64,000 bases of DNA from Gallaecimonas pentaromativorans (GCF_003751625.1 NZ_RJUL01000008.1:1-64000), one strand, 5' to 3'; shown: positions 24,509-34,796, counted from the stretch's first letter. The notes: a model not told the origin generated them from the sequence alone. Program-made: numbers and translations.

Positions 24509-25651
24509 TTACGTGAGACACAGCCGCTTGACCATGCCTTGCACCAGTTCCATGGCCGGGCCTATCTGATCCATGGCCATAAACTCGTCGGGTTGATGGG
24601 CCTGGCGGATGGAGCCTGGGCCCAGCACCAGCACCTCGCTGCCCAGGCTGGCAAAGAAGGGGGCTTCGGTGGCGTAGTTGGCGGTTTCCACCGGTTGGCC
24701 CAGCAACCGGCTGACTTCGTCTTTCCAGGGCCCATCCGGGCTGACAAAGGCCGGGCAAGGTTCGTGCAGGTGCTGCCACTGCAAGGCGCCGGGATGTGCT
24801 TTTTCTACATTTGACAGCTTTTCTTTTAAAAGCCCTTCTAATTCGGGAATGCTCATGCCCGGCAGCGGGCGCATGTCGATATGCAGCTCGCAGCAGCCGC
24901 AGATGCGGTTGGCGTTGTCGCCGCCGTGGATGTGGCCGAGGTTCAGGGTCGGGTAGGGCACCGCGAAGTGATGGTCGCAGTAGCGCTCGGCCAGCTCCTG
25001 TTTGAGCACAATCAAATCGCCCAGCACGCCGTGCATCAGCTCCATGGCGTTAAGGCCGGCGCCGGGGTCTGATGAATGGCCACTCTTGCCGGTAATGCGG
25101 ATACCGGCGCTGATATGGCCCTTGTGGCGGCCGATGGGTTTGAGCTCGGTTGGCTCCCCCACCAGGGTCAGGGCCGGGCTGAACGGCGCGGCCTCGGCCA
25201 AGCGGCGGGCCCCTTCCATGGAGGTTTCTTCATCGGCGGTGGCGGCGATGCGCAGCGGCGCCTTGAGTTGGCTCAAGTCCATGCCCTCCAGGGCCGCCAA
25301 TACCAAGGCGAAAAAGCCCTTCATGTCGGTGGCGCCCAGGCCAAACCATTTGCCGTCGGCTTCGGTCATCGCCAGTGGATTTTTATTCCACCGGCCCTCG
25401 TCGAAGGGCACGGTGTCGGCATGGCCTGCCAGCAGCAGGCCGCCAGGGCCACTGCCCAGCTCGGCCCACAGGTTTAACTTGTTGTGGCCCACCGGCTGCA
25501 AGGTCACCTTAAAGCCCAGAGTCTCGCACCACTGGGCCAATTGCTCGATCACCGCCTTGTTGCCGGTATCCAGCGCCGGATCGGTGGCAGACACCGAAGG
25601 CAGGGTCAGCAACCGGTTAAACATCTGCGCCAGAGAGGGTAATTTCTGCAT
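24509..25651 (-). CDS. argE: acetylornithine deacetylase
   Basis: A 380-residue M20 family zinc hydrolase that removes acetyl from N-acetylornithine in the linear arginine pathway. Metal-site and catalytic motifs: LLAGHADTVPFDEG, GLGATDMKGFFA, ATADEETSMEGAR (catalytic Glu pair), EPTELKPIGRHKG and the C-terminal HQPDEF. Divergent from argCBFGH with candidate ARG boxes in between, the classic arrangement in enterics and Vibrio/Shewanella. Confidence 0.97.
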   Translation of the reverse strand: MQKLPSLAQMFNRLLTLPSVSATDPALDTGNKAVIEQLAQWCETLGFKVTLQPVGHNKLNLWAELGSGPGGLLLAGHADTVPFDEGRWNKNPLAMTEADGKWFGLGATDMKGFFALVLAALEGMDLSQLKAPLRIAATADEETSMEGARRLAEAAPFSPALTLVGEPTELKPIGRHKGHISAGIRITGKSGHSSDPGAGLNAMELMHGVLGDLIVLKQELAERYCDHHFAVPYPTLNLGHIHGGDNANRICGCCELHIDMRPLPGMSIPELEGLLKEKLSNVEKAHPGALQWQHLHEPCPAFVSPDGPWKDEVSRLLGQPVETANYATEAPFFASLGSEVLVLGPGSIRQAHQPDEFMAMDQIGPAMELVQGMVKRLCLT

Positions 25652-25671
25652 GAATAAATTCCCGGTGGTGT

Positions 25672-25685
25672 TGCATTAAAATTTA
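25672..25685. promoter_or_regulatory. candidate ArgR box 1
   Basis: TGCATTAAAATTTA matches the ARG box consensus TGAATWWWWATTCA at 12 of 14 positions. It lies in the argE-argC divergent region, 20 bases from the argE start. Confidence 0.5.
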
Positions 25686-25708
25686 GGTTTGGGTAGTCTA
25701 TCGAGCAT

Positions 25709-25722
25709 TGAATTAAAATCCA
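25709..25722. promoter_or_regulatory. candidate ArgR box 2
   Basis: TGAATTAAAATCCA matches the ARG box consensus at 13 of 14 positions. The 37-base distance to box 1 is larger than the usual 21, so paired binding of one hexamer is less certain, but regulation by arginine-ArgR of both transcripts is expected from the genes. Confidence 0.6.
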
Positions 25723-25885
25723 CCATCCAGGGATAAAAATGTTTCAACCGATGCGACGATACAACTGCGTATTCCATTGAATCCGGGACCGCTTTTTTAA
25801 AGCCTGCCCGGGAGCAGGCGCGTTGCATCAGGCTTCACTACTGCTCATCTAGACTTGGTGTCATTGATTCTTGAGAGCTGTTGCC

Positions 25886-26902
25886 ATGTTGAAAACCCTT
25901 ATTATTGGTGGCGCCGGTTACACAGGCCAGGAACTGTGCAAACTGGTTACCTCCCATCCCCAGCTGAAACTCGGCCATGTCTTTGCCTCCGCCGGCTCCA
26001 AAAATGCCGGTGAGCCGCTGCCTTTGGGCATCAAGGGCGTGATTGAAGACGGCAACCTCGAGGCCATCCTGGCTGCCGCCAAAGACGCCCAGGTGATCCT
26101 GCTGGCCACCCCCCATGAAGCTTCTGCCGAACTGGTGCCGGATTTGGTCAGGCACAGCGACGCGCTGATCGTGGATCTGTCCGGCGGCTTTCGTCTGGAC
26201 GCCTCAGCTTATCCCAAATGGTACGGCTTCGAGCACCCCTCAAAGGATCTGCTGGCCGGCGCCGTTTACGGCCTGGTGGGCTGGAACGATGATGCCATCA
26301 AAAAAAGCCGCCTGATTGCCGCCCCTGGCTGTTACCCCACCGCCAGCCTGCTGGCCCTCAAGCCGCTGATGAAAGCGGGCCTGATTGATGGCCTGCCCAT
26401 TATCAATGCGGTCAGCGGTGTATCCGGTGCCGGTAAATCCAATAAGCCCCACACCCAGTTTTGCGAGGTGAGCTTGAGCGCCTATGGGGTGCTTGGCCAT
26501 CGCCACCAGCCGGAAATTGCCCAGCACCTGGGCTGCGACCTTATCTTTACCCCGCACCTGGGCGCCTTTGACCGCGGCATCCTGGCGACCATCACGGTGC
26601 CGGTGAAGGCCGGTACCACCCAGGGCCAGCTGGATGCGCTCTACAACGACTGCTACGGCGAGCATCCGTCGGTACAGCTGACCGGCAATCTTCGGGAAAA
26701 ATCCCCAGCCATCAAGAACGTGGCCTATACCCCTTATGCACAAATCGGCTGGGCGGTAGACGAGACCCGCAACCTGGTGGTGCTGTCGTCTGCCATCGAC
26801 AACCTGCTCAAGGGCGCGGCAAGCCAGGCAGTTGAGTGCATAAATACGCACTTTGGATTCAAGCTCCGGCCGCTGCCGGGCTACGGTTGGGAGGCCTTAT
26901 GA
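25886..26902 (+). CDS. argC: N-acetyl-gamma-glutamyl-phosphate reductase
   Basis: About 338 residues; NADPH-dependent third step of arginine synthesis. Nucleotide-binding IIGGAGYTGQEL at the N-terminus and the catalytic cysteine in AAPGCYPTASLLAL are clear. The ATG at 25886 gives the family N-terminus; a TTG 15 bases upstream is also in frame. First gene of argCBFGH; overlaps argB by ATGA. Confidence 0.97.
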   Translation: MLKTLIIGGAGYTGQELCKLVTSHPQLKLGHVFASAGSKNAGEPLPLGIKGVIEDGNLEAILAAAKDAQVILLATPHEASAELVPDLVRHSDALIVDLSGGFRLDASAYPKWYGFEHPSKDLLAGAVYGLVGWNDDAIKKSRLIAAPGCYPTASLLALKPLMKAGLIDGLPIINAVSGVSGAGKSNKPHTQFCEVSLSAYGVLGHRHQPEIAQHLGCDLIFTPHLGAFDRGILATITVPVKAGTTQGQLDALYNDCYGEHPSVQLTGNLREKSPAIKNVAYTPYAQIGWAVDETRNLVVLSSAIDNLLKGAASQAVECINTHFGFKLRPLPGYGWEAL

Positions 26903-27648
26903 AGCCGCTGGTAGTGAAAATCGGCGGCGCCGTACTGGACGCCGGCCAAGCCCTGGAAAGCCTGCTCAGTGCCCTGGTGGCCGTCAAAGACCGCCCGGTG
27001 GTGCTGGTGCACGGCGGTGGTGACCGGGTTGACCAAGTGCTTAAGCAAGCCGGTATCGAGCCTCGTAAGTTCAACGGCAAGCGCATTACCGATGCCGCCA
27101 GCCTGCCACTGGTGGTGGGCACCCTGGCCGGTGAAATCAACAAAACCCTGGCCGCCAAGATGCGCGCCTTAGGCGGTGAACCGGTGGGCCTGTCCCTGGC
27201 CGACGGCATCGCCTTTGCCGAGCCGGCCGGGGAAGAGTGGGGCGCCGTGGGCGTACTCACCGAAGGTTCCGACACCCTGCTGTCGTTGTTGCTGCAAGGC
27301 GGGTTCATCCCGGTGGTGAGCTCCATTGCTGCCAGCAAAGGCGGGGATCTTTTGAATATCAATGCTGATGAAGCGGCGGCCAAGGTGGCCGAACTTCTGG
27401 ATGCCGAGTTGGTGCTGCTCAGTGACGTACCCGGCGTGCTTGATGGCAACAAACAGCTGCTCCCGTCGCTGACGGCGGCTGATATTGCTGCCCTCAAGGC
27501 CGACGGGGTGATCAACGGCGGCATGGTGGTAAAGGTGGACGCGGCGCTGTTTGCCGCCGGGAAACTGGGCCGGGCGGTACGCCTTGCCTCCTGGCGCGAC
27601 CCCCAGTCCATCAGCAACGCCGCCCTTGGCACCCAAATAGCACCCTGA
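26899..27648 (+). CDS. argB: acetylglutamate kinase
   Basis: 249 residues; phosphorylates N-acetylglutamate, second step of arginine synthesis. Motifs: KIGGAVLD, VLVHGGG, and DVPGVLDGN with KADGVINGGMVVKVDAA near the end. Length agrees with the short, arginine-insensitive enteric form lacking the N-terminal helix of the feedback-inhibited hexameric type, so control is probably through ArgA and ArgR. Confidence 0.97.
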   Translation: MKPLVVKIGGAVLDAGQALESLLSALVAVKDRPVVLVHGGGDRVDQVLKQAGIEPRKFNGKRITDAASLPLVVGTLAGEINKTLAAKMRALGGEPVGLSLADGIAFAEPAGEEWGAVGVLTEGSDTLLSLLLQGGFIPVVSSIAASKGGDLLNINADEAAAKVAELLDAELVLLSDVPGVLDGNKQLLPSLTAADIAALKADGVINGGMVVKVDAALFAAGKLGRAVRLASWRDPQSISNAALGTQIAP

Positions 27649-27655
27649 GGACGAC

Positions 27656-28540
27656 ATGAAACACTTATTGACAGACTTTGACTGGACCGAAGGCGAACTG
27701 AAGGCGCTTTTACAAAAGGCGGCGACCGTCAAGGCCAAGCCGGCCGACTACGCCCAGGCCCTGGCCGGCAAGTCGGTGGCGATGATTTTTGAAAAGCCCT
27801 CCCTGCGCACCCGGGTCACCTTCGAGCTGGGTGCCCAGCAGTTGGGCGCCTTTGTGGTCTATCTTGACCAGAACCATGGCGCCCTGGGCAAGCGTGAGCC
27901 GGTGGGGGATTTTGCCCAGAACCTGTCGTGCTGGGTGGACTGCATCGTGGCCCGTACCTTCAGCCAGACCACCATCGATGAGCTGGCGGACAAAGGCTCG
28001 GTGTCGGTGATCAACGCCCTGTCTGACCGTTACCACCCCTGCCAGGCCCTGGCCGACATGCTGAGCCTGTACGAGGTGTTCGGCAAGCTTGAAGGGGTGA
28101 AGCTGGCTTATGTGGGGGACGGTAATAATGTCACCCAATCGCTGATGATACTGTCCAAGCTGTTGGGCGTAGAGATGGTGATTATCACTCCCAAAGGCTG
28201 TGAGCCGGCGGCGGACATCGTTGAAGCCACCGGCTTTACCGTGACCGACGACCTTGCTGCTTTGGAAGGGGTAGATGCCATCTACACCGACACCTGGGTC
28301 TCCATGGGGGACGACAAGGATCCGGAAGAGGTGCTGCGCACCTTCCTGCCTTACCAGGTGAACAGCGAGATGATGAAAAAATCCGGGGCCAAGGCCTTCA
28401 TGCACTGCCTGCCCGCCTACCGCGGCAAGGAAGTGACCACTGAAGTGCTCGAGGGCCCGCAATCTATCGTGCTGCGCCAGGCCGAGAACCGCCTGCATGT
28501 GCAAAAAGCCGTTTATTTGAAGCTTCTTAAAGAGGATTAA
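27656..28540 (+). CDS. argF: ornithine carbamoyltransferase
   Basis: 294 residues; makes citrulline from ornithine and carbamoyl phosphate. Carbamoyl phosphate loop [13 protein letters not shown] region, HPCQALADM, and the ornithine-binding [11 protein letters not shown] are visible. Somewhat shorter than E. coli ArgF (334), like Shewanella and Vibrio types. Seven bases after argB. Confidence 0.97.
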   Translation: MKHLLTDFDWTEGELKALLQKAATVKAKPADYAQALAGKSVAMIFEKPSLRTRVTFELGAQQLGAFVVYLDQNHGALGKREPVGDFAQNLSCWVDCIVARTFSQTTIDELADKGSVSVINALSDRYHPCQALADMLSLYEVFGKLEGVKLAYVGDGNNVTQSLMILSKLLGVEMVIITPKGCEPAADIVEATGFTVTDDLAALEGVDAIYTDTWVSMGDDKDPEEVLRTFLPYQVNSEMMKKSGAKAFMHCLPAYRGKEVTTEVLEGPQSIVLRQAENRLHVQKAVYLKLLKED

Positions 28541-28545
28541 TACAG

Positions 28546-29751
28546 ATGTCTGTATCCAAAGTGGTATTGGCCTATTCGGGCGGTCTTGACACTTCGGCCA
28601 TCGTGCCGTGGCTCAAAGAAAACTACGACTGCGAAGTGGTCGCCTTCGTGGCCGACGTAGGCCAGGGCGCCGAAGAACTGGAAGGCGTGGAAGCCAAGGC
28701 GCTGGCCTCTGGCGCCTCCGAGTGCCACATTGTCGACCTCAAAGAAGAGCTGGCCAACGAATATATCTGGCCGATGCTCAAGGCCGAGTCCATCTACGAA
28801 GACGACTACATGCTGGGCACCTCCGTGGCCCGCCCGGTGATCGCCAAAGCCCAGGTGATGGTGGCCCGTAAAGTGGGCGCCGACGCCCTGGCCCACGGCT
28901 GTACCGGTAAAGGCAACGATCAGGTGCGTTTCGAGTCCTGCTTCGCCGCCCTGGCTCCAGATCTTAAAGTCATCGCCCCCTGGCGCGAGTGGACCATGCG
29001 CAGCCGTGAAGAGCTGCTCAACTACCTGGACGAGCGCAACATCCCCTGTAGCGCCAGCCTGACCAAAATCTACAGCCGCGACGCCAACCTCTGGCACATT
29101 TCCACCGAAGGTGGCGAGCTGGAAGACACCTGGACCACCGCCGGCGTTAACTGCTGGGCCTGGACCGTTGACCCCAAAGAAGCCCCGGACACCGCCGAAG
29201 TGGTGGAGCTGGATTTTGACGCCGGCGTACCGGTATCCCTGAACGGCCAGCAGCTGTCCGGCGCTGCCCTGATTGAAAAACTCAACACCATCGCCAGCGC
29301 CCACGGCGTGGGCCGGGTCGACATCGTTGAGAACCGTCTGGTGGGCATGAAGTCCCGCGGTTGCTACGAGACCCCTGCCGGTACCGTATTGCTGGCTGCC
29401 CACCAGGCGCTGTCGCACTTGGTGCTGGACAAGGTCTGCTCGCAACACCTGAAATTCCTGGGCCTGCAATTTGCCCAGCTGCTCTATGACGGGCGTTGGT
29501 TCACCCCGCTGCGCGAAGCCATTGTTGCCGGCGTTGACAGCCTCAACCAGGAACTGACCGGCAAGGTGAAAGTGGAGCTCTATAAAGGCCGCGCCACCGT
29601 GCTGGGCAGCGAGTCGCCCAACAGCCTGTTCTCCGAAGCCTTCGCAACTTTCGGCGCCGATGAGGTGTACAACCAGAAAGACGCGGCCGGTTTCATTCGT
29701 CTGTACAGCCTGCCAGCGCGCATCAAAGCGCTGAAGAAAGAGGGTAAATAA
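28546..29751 (+). CDS. argG: argininosuccinate synthase
   Basis: 401 residues; ATP-dependent joining of citrulline and aspartate. N-terminal P-loop-like [13 protein letters not shown] and [14 protein letters not shown] are diagnostic of the type I enzyme. Five bases after argF, ATG preceded by GAGGA. Confidence 0.98.
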   Translation: MSVSKVVLAYSGGLDTSAIVPWLKENYDCEVVAFVADVGQGAEELEGVEAKALASGASECHIVDLKEELANEYIWPMLKAESIYEDDYMLGTSVARPVIAKAQVMVARKVGADALAHGCTGKGNDQVRFESCFAALAPDLKVIAPWREWTMRSREELLNYLDERNIPCSASLTKIYSRDANLWHISTEGGELEDTWTTAGVNCWAWTVDPKEAPDTAEVVELDFDAGVPVSLNGQQLSGAALIEKLNTIASAHGVGRVDIVENRLVGMKSRGCYETPAGTVLLAAHQALSHLVLDKVCSQHLKFLGLQFAQLLYDGRWFTPLREAIVAGVDSLNQELTGKVKVELYKGRATVLGSESPNSLFSEAFATFGADEVYNQKDAAGFIRLYSLPARIKALKKEGK

Positions 29752-29752
29752 C

Positions 29753-31582
29753 ATGGCGGCGCTCTGGGGAGGTCGTTTTGAGCAAGGTGCCAGCGAGGCC
29801 TTTGCGCGGTTCAATGCCTCTTTACCTGTCGATTGGCGATTTTGGGCCGAGGACATCCAAGGCTCCCAGGCCTGGGCGGGTGCCCTGGCCGATGTGGGTG
29901 TACTGACCCAGAGCGAAGCCGAAGTGCTGCAAGGCGCCCTTGGCAAACTGGCTGGTCAGCTGGCCAGTGATCCCAGCCCGCTGCATGCCAGTAGCGAAGA
30001 AGACATCCACAGCTTTGTGGAGTCCTGGCTGATCAATGAAGTGGGCGATCTTGGCAAGAAACTGCACACCGGCCGTTCCCGTAACGACCAGGTGGCCACC
30101 GACTTTCGGCTGTGGTGCCGTAACCGTGCCCGTGGCCTGCTGGGCGAGGTCTACCAGACCCTGGAGATCATGGCGGTGCTGGCCGAGCGCGAGCACGGCA
30201 CCCTGATGCCGGGTTATACCCACCTGCAACGGGCCCAGCCGGTGACCTTCGGGCACTGGGTGATGGCTTATGCCGAGATGCTGGAGCGCGACGCCGAGCG
30301 CCTGGAAGACGCCATCAAGCGGGTGAATGTCTGCCCGCTCGGTTGCGGCGCCCTGGCCGGCACCGCCTATCCCATCGACCGGGATAAGCTGGCCAAGGAG
30401 CTGGGTTTTGACCGGGCTGCCCGTAACAGCCTCGATGCCATTTCCGACCGCGATTTCGTGCTGGAACTGCTGCAGGTGGCCTCCACCTCCGGCCTGCATC
30501 TGTCGCGGCTGGCCGAAGACCTTATCTTCTTTGGCACCGGTGAAGCGGGTTTCGTGAAGTTCTCCGACACCGTCAGCTCCGGCTCGTCGCTGATGCCGCA
30601 GAAGAAAAACCCCGACGCCTTGGAGCTGATCCGTGGCAAGAGCGGCCGCATCTTTGGCTCCATGGCCGGCTTTGCCATGACCGTCAAAGCCCTGCCCCTG
30701 TCCTACAACAAGGATCTGCAGGAAGACAAAAACGGCCTCTTCGACGCCCTGGATACCTGGAGCGACTGCCTGCTGCTGACCCGTGAAGTGCTGGCCACCA
30801 TCGAAGTGAACAAGGAAGCCTGCGCCAAGGCGGCCGCCGGTGGTTATTCCAACGCCACCGAACTGGCCGATTACTTAGTGGCCAAGGGCATCCCGTTCCG
30901 CGAAGCCCACCACATGGTTGGGGTGCTGGTGCGCATGGCCATCGAGCAGCAACTGCCCCTCGAAGCCCTGCCGCTGGCACAGATGCGGCAAGTGGCAGAG
31001 GTTATCGAAGACGACGTCTACCCGGCGCTGGATTTGCTGGCGGCGCTTGAAAAACGCTGCGCCCAAGGCGGTGTGTCGCTGGCGCGCCAACAGGAAGCCA
31101 TCAAGGCCTTTAATGGCCGCTTGGCTGCCAAAGCTGTGCGCCGCGCCAACCTTGAAGACGTGGATGCCATCGTCAAGCTGATTGGCCACTGGGCCGGTGA
31201 AGGTGAAAACCTGCCCCGTTCCCGGGAAGACATCATCCACTCCATCCAAGACTTTGTGGTGGCAGACGTGGACGGCAAGGTGGCCGGTTGCGCCAGCCTG
31301 TACATCTACTCCACCGGCCTTGCCGAGATCCGCTCTTTGGGGCTGAACGAAAACGCCCATGGCAAAGGCCTTGGCCAGGCCATGGTGCAGATCCTGATGG
31401 ACGAAGCCAGGTCACTGAAACTCAAGCGTGTTATCGTGTTGACTCGGGTGGCGGGGTTCTTCGACAAGCAGGGCTTCAAGGTGATCTTCAAAGACACCCT
31501 GCCCGAAAAGGTGATGAAGGACTGCAAGCTCTGCCCGCGCCAGGACAACTGCGATGAAATCGCCATGGAGCACCGGCTCTAA
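29753..31582 (+). CDS. argH: argininosuccinate lyase fused to N-acetylglutamate synthase domain, ArgH(A)
   Basis: 609 residues. Residues 1 to about 460 are argininosuccinate lyase with [25 protein letters not shown] and the mobile loop [12 protein letters not shown] with catalytic Ser. About 465-609 is a GNAT acetyltransferase: [39 protein letters not shown] (acetyl-CoA loop), [12 protein letters not shown], then a cysteine pair [10 protein letters not shown]. The fusion is known in Moritella, Vibrio and Shewanella, where the C-terminal domain supplies acetylglutamate synthase activity (first step). No separate argA is seen in the window. Last gene of the operon, closed by a terminator. Confidence 0.96.
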   Translation: MAALWGGRFEQGASEAFARFNASLPVDWRFWAEDIQGSQAWAGALADVGVLTQSEAEVLQGALGKLAGQLASDPSPLHASSEEDIHSFVESWLINEVGDLGKKLHTGRSRNDQVATDFRLWCRNRARGLLGEVYQTLEIMAVLAEREHGTLMPGYTHLQRAQPVTFGHWVMAYAEMLERDAERLEDAIKRVNVCPLGCGALAGTAYPIDRDKLAKELGFDRAARNSLDAISDRDFVLELLQVASTSGLHLSRLAEDLIFFGTGEAGFVKFSDTVSSGSSLMPQKKNPDALELIRGKSGRIFGSMAGFAMTVKALPLSYNKDLQEDKNGLFDALDTWSDCLLLTREVLATIEVNKEACAKAAAGGYSNATELADYLVAKGIPFREAHHMVGVLVRMAIEQQLPLEALPLAQMRQVAEVIEDDVYPALDLLAALEKRCAQGGVSLARQQEAIKAFNGRLAAKAVRRANLEDVDAIVKLIGHWAGEGENLPRSREDIIHSIQDFVVADVDGKVAGCASLYIYSTGLAEIRSLGLNENAHGKGLGQAMVQILMDEARSLKLKRVIVLTRVAGFFDKQGFKVIFKDTLPEKVMKDCKLCPRQDNCDEIAMEHRL

Positions 31583-31591
31583 CGAATAAAA

Positions 31592-31616
31592 AACCCCGCC
31601 TCGGCGGGGTTTTTTA
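31592..31616. terminator. bidirectional intrinsic terminator
   Basis: AACCCCGCC / GGCGGGGTT hairpin with T-run on the plus strand and A-run (T-run on the minus strand) on the other side. It serves both argH and the convergent sensor kinase gene. Confidence 0.92.
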
Positions 31617-32798
31617 TTGCCGGAAATCCAGCATGATGCGGGCGCCGCCCAAGGGCGAATCTTCCAGGTGCAGCTCGCCGCCGTGCAGGTGCATGATACG
31701 GGCGCACATGGCAAGCCCCAGGCCCAGGTGCGGCGCCTGATCCTGATTGCGGGCACTGTCGCCCCGGTAAAAAAGCTGGGTGGCCCGCTGCTTTTCTTCT
31801 TCGCTAAGGCCGGGGCCGTCGTCTTCCAGATACAAGGCGCCATCTTGCCAGCCCAGGCGGATCTGCGCCTTGGCGTAGCGCTTGGCATTATCCAGCAGGT
31901 TTTGCAGGCAGCGTGTTAAAAGGTGGGGGTCGGCGGCCAGGGTAGCCGGCAGGACGCCGCTGATCTGCACCGCTTCCCCTGCCAGTAGCTTTGCCAGAAA
32001 AGCGGGTAGGGCAATGGTTTGGTGCTGGATGCTGTCTACCGCCTCCAGTTCGTGGAACTGGCTCCAGTGGTCAATGATTTGCTCCAGATAATCGAGGTCG
32101 GCCTTGATGCTGTCGGAATGGGGGCCTTTGCCGTTCATGGCCAGGGCAAAACGCAATCGGGTCAGAGGGGTGCGAAGGTCGTGGCTGACGGCGCGGGTCA
32201 TCAGGGCTTGGTCGGCCAGCAACTGCTCGATGCGCTGGGCCATCCGGTTAAAACTCTGGGCCAAGTCCGACAGATAACCGCCCCGGCGCACCTTCACCCT
32301 TTGCTGCCAAAAACCGCGCCCGAACGCCTGAGCGGCCTTTTTCAAGGCGGCAAGCTCGCGGGCCAGCGGCCATTGCCATAGCAGCACAAAGAGCGCCAGC
32401 AGAATGAAAAACAGCGCTTCCAGGCCAAAGCTGCTGGCACGGGGGCCTTCCTCAAAAGGGCCTATCAGTAGCAGTTGGCTGCCTAGGGGGGTGAGCAGAA
32501 AATCCTGCCTGCCTTGGGTTAGAGGCAGAATTTGCTCGGGGCGCAGTGGAGTGGTGAGTTGAATATCGCTGGGGCTGAGCAGCTTGGCCTTGACGCCGTG
32601 CTGGTCGAGGTAGGCCTGCCACTGCCCGGCAGGCAGTGGCGCCAAGTCGCTTTTTATCAGCCGAACCAGTTGCACCTGGCTGGCGGTGGCGGGCGCCGGT
32701 TCACTGTTAATGTGCTGCCAGAGCTGGTCCAAGCCGTAGCCCAGCGACAGCAATGCCAGCGTCAGCAAGCCATAGAGGCTGATAAAAAGACGCTTCAT
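31614..32798 (-). CDS. sensor histidine kinase, RstB-like
   Basis: 394 residues. First membrane helix at about 5-22, periplasmic region to about 130, second helix, HAMP-like region with GGYLSDLAQSFNRMAQRI, H-box AVSHDLRTPLTRLRFAL, N-box CLQNLLDNAKRYA and glycine boxes EDDGPGLSEEE and HLGLGLAMCA. Start overlaps the regulator stop (ATGA). Similar in plan to RstB of enterics. Confidence 0.93.
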   Translation of the reverse strand: MKRLFISLYGLLTLALLSLGYGLDQLWQHINSEPAPATASQVQLVRLIKSDLAPLPAGQWQAYLDQHGVKAKLLSPSDIQLTTPLRPEQILPLTQGRQDFLLTPLGSQLLLIGPFEEGPRASSFGLEALFFILLALFVLLWQWPLARELAALKKAAQAFGRGFWQQRVKVRRGGYLSDLAQSFNRMAQRIEQLLADQALMTRAVSHDLRTPLTRLRFALAMNGKGPHSDSIKADLDYLEQIIDHWSQFHELEAVDSIQHQTIALPAFLAKLLAGEAVQISGVLPATLAADPHLLTRCLQNLLDNAKRYAKAQIRLGWQDGALYLEDDGPGLSEEEKQRATQLFYRGDSARNQDQAPHLGLGLAMCARIMHLHGGELHLEDSPLGGARIMLDFRQ

Positions 32799-33511
32799 AA
32801 CCAGGAGTCGGGTGCGAACAGGTAGCCGTGGCCCCAGATGGTTTTGATGCGGGTAGGGCTGTCGCTGTCGTCGCCCAGTTTTTTGCGCAGCCTGGAGATG
32901 CGTTGGTCCAGTTTGCGGTCGCTGCCGTCGTAGCTAAAACCCAGCAGGCTCTCATAAAGATAATCACGGCTGAGCGCTTTGCCGGCCTGGCTGGCCAAGG
33001 CCCACAGTAGGGCAAATTCGTTGCTGGTCAGCGCCACTTCTTTGGCCTGGAACTCGACGGTACGGGTATCGCCGTTGAGCACCAGCGAGCCAAATTGCAG
33101 CTTGGTGGAGAGCGGCGCCCGGTTTTGGCGGCGCAGCAGGTTTTCGATGCGGGCCAGCAGCAGCTCGGGCTCAACCGGTTTGACCACGTAATCGGCGGCG
33201 CCAAGGTTCAGGCCCTGAATTTGGTCACGGCTGTTACTTAAGGCAGACAGGATCAGCACCGGGCCGTCGTATTGTTCGGCCAACTGGCTGCACAGAGTAA
33301 AGCCGTCGGTATCCGGCAGCATCAAATCGAGGATGATAAGGTCAGGCTGTAGCTCTCTGGCCAGTGGCAGCACTCGGCTACCGTTGGCAACCCAGTGTAC
33401 AAAGTAGCCCTGTTCACGCAGATACAGCTGCACCAGCTCGGCAAGACGCCTGTCGTCTTCAACCAGCAACAAACGGGCTTTGGGGTCGGGTGTTATCAAT
33501 GAAGACTCCAT
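32795..33511 (-). CDS. OmpR-family response regulator, RstA-like
   Basis: 238 residues. Receiver domain with VEDDRRL, phospho-acceptor Asp in LIILDLMLPDTDG, Lys in VVKPVEPE; C-terminal winged helix with LDQRISRLRKKLGDD and TIWGHGYLF. Forms a two-component pair with the following kinase and overlaps the DUF3019 gene by 16 bases upstream. RstA-like; target genes probably include the MipA gene in the same cluster. Confidence 0.93.
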   Translation of the reverse strand: MESSLITPDPKARLLLVEDDRRLAELVQLYLREQGYFVHWVANGSRVLPLARELQPDLIILDLMLPDTDGFTLCSQLAEQYDGPVLILSALSNSRDQIQGLNLGAADYVVKPVEPELLLARIENLLRRQNRAPLSTKLQFGSLVLNGDTRTVEFQAKEVALTSNEFALLWALASQAGKALSRDYLYESLLGFSYDGSDRKLDQRISRLRKKLGDDSDSPTRIKTIWGHGYLFAPDSWL

Positions 33512-33855
33512 GGCATGCGGTTACGCCGCTTTACGTGTTGGGTGAAAAGCACCTGCCAGCTTCCCTGCCAGATGACGGTGCCGTCGCTCAGTATCAGTTT
33601 GAATAGCTGGGGGGTGTCGGCTTTGACTTCGCCCTGCCATTGGCCCTGAAGGGCAGCCGGCCAGCATTTTAGCTGCTGTTCCTGGCGATAAAGGCAAAGC
33701 GGCAGCGGCTCGGGTTGAGACCATTGCACCTGGACATCGGCTTTACAGCTGGACTCACTGGGCGCAGCTACACACCATCTTGGCTGCAGCTCAACCTGGG
33801 GCGCTTTTAGCGCCCCTGAGTTACCCATGAGAAAAACCAAGCCAAGCCATTTCAT
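33496..33855 (-). CDS. DUF3019 protein
   Basis: 119 residues with a short hydrophobic N-terminus (MKWLGLVFLMGNSGALKA) that may be a signal peptide. Two cysteine pairs in RWCVAAPSESSCKADV and LCLYRQEQQLKCW and strands ending in QVLFTQHVKRRNRMPW match the small DUF3019 family found beside RstAB-like genes in Shewanella (from memory). Periplasmic accessory protein of unknown role. Confidence 0.8.
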   Translation of the reverse strand: MKWLGLVFLMGNSGALKAPQVELQPRWCVAAPSESSCKADVQVQWSQPEPLPLCLYRQEQQLKCWPAALQGQWQGEVKADTPQLFKLILSDGTVIWQGSWQVLFTQHVKRRNRMPWSLH

Positions 33856-33860
33856 CGTTT

Positions 33861-34688
33861 CTAGAAGGTCAGGGTGATGCCGATAAAACTGTCCAAGACG
33901 GTCCTTTCGTCTACCAGCGGGCTATTGACGATGCCGCTTCCAAGGCGACGGCTATTGAGGTTGACCAGCAACCCAAGGTGTTCAGAAAGGGGATAAAGCC
34001 ATTGGCCGCTGACCACCCAGTCGATACTGCTGCGGCCTTGGTAGCCCATACCATCCTGGTCGAGGCTTTCCGTTCCATAGTAGTAGTCGACCAATTCGGC
34101 GCTTTTCCAATCAAAACCGCCGCTAAATTGCCACTGGCCGTGAAATTCAAAGCCTCGGCCCAGGCGCAGGCTGGCAAAGGCGCCGTTGTGACGGCCACTG
34201 ATGTCGTGGAGTAGTTTGAGCCGCACAAAGCCCTGCTGGCCGTAGTGGCTGAAGCCCAGGCCCCCTAACCAGGCCCATTGTGGGTCGTGATCTTGTTGGG
34301 AGGTGACCTTTTCTTCGGCCATGACCTTGTTGTTGCAGCTGTCGCAAAGTCCTGCCAACCGTGACGATGATAGGGAAACGCGTTTCCAGTGATGAAAGTA
34401 AAAGGCGTCGTCAGAATAACTGGCCATGACGAACAGCTGGTTTTCGCCATCGTCATAGAGATTGGCAGCCAATTCGCCGTTGTCGAAGTAACCCCAGTCG
34501 GCGTAATAGGCGACTTGAGGTAGCAGGTAGTAACGATTGTCCCCTTTACTGACCAGCGGATTCTGTTTATGACCAGCCCCCACCGCCAGCCCCAGTTCCC
34601 ACTGGCCGGCAGCAATGGTGTCCAGTTCCTGAGCATGAGCTGCCAGGCTAGAGAGCAAAAAAATAAGGGATATCAGGGTCTTTGGCAC
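33861..34688 (-). CDS. MipA/OmpV family outer membrane protein
   Basis: About 275 residues from a GTG at 34688, which gives a good signal peptide (PKTLISLIFLLSSLAAHAQE); an ATG at 34763 would add 25 residues ahead of it. The mature protein alternates in beta strands with aromatic ends (GQWELGLAVGAGHKQNPL, YYLLPQVAYYADWGYFDNGELAANL) and finishes in a C-terminal Phe, as an outer membrane barrel should. MipA/OmpV proteins scaffold cell-wall enzymes or take part in drug response. First gene of the cluster with DUF3019 and the two-component pair. Confidence 0.85.
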   Translation of the reverse strand: MPKTLISLIFLLSSLAAHAQELDTIAAGQWELGLAVGAGHKQNPLVSKGDNRYYLLPQVAYYADWGYFDNGELAANLYDDGENQLFVMASYSDDAFYFHHWKRVSLSSSRLAGLCDSCNNKVMAEEKVTSQQDHDPQWAWLGGLGFSHYGQQGFVRLKLLHDISGRHNGAFASLRLGRGFEFHGQWQFSGGFDWKSAELVDYYYGTESLDQDGMGYQGRSSIDWVVSGQWLYPLSEHLGLLVNLNSRRLGSGIVNSPLVDERTVLDSFIGITLTF

Positions 34689-34796
34689 AGGGGGAATCAG
34701 AAACAGGCAAAGGGACAGCGGATTGTAACTGCTTAACCTTTGCCCGTCTGTGATGTCATACAAATTGCGACATCTGCGATGTGCTGGCGGGGCTGC

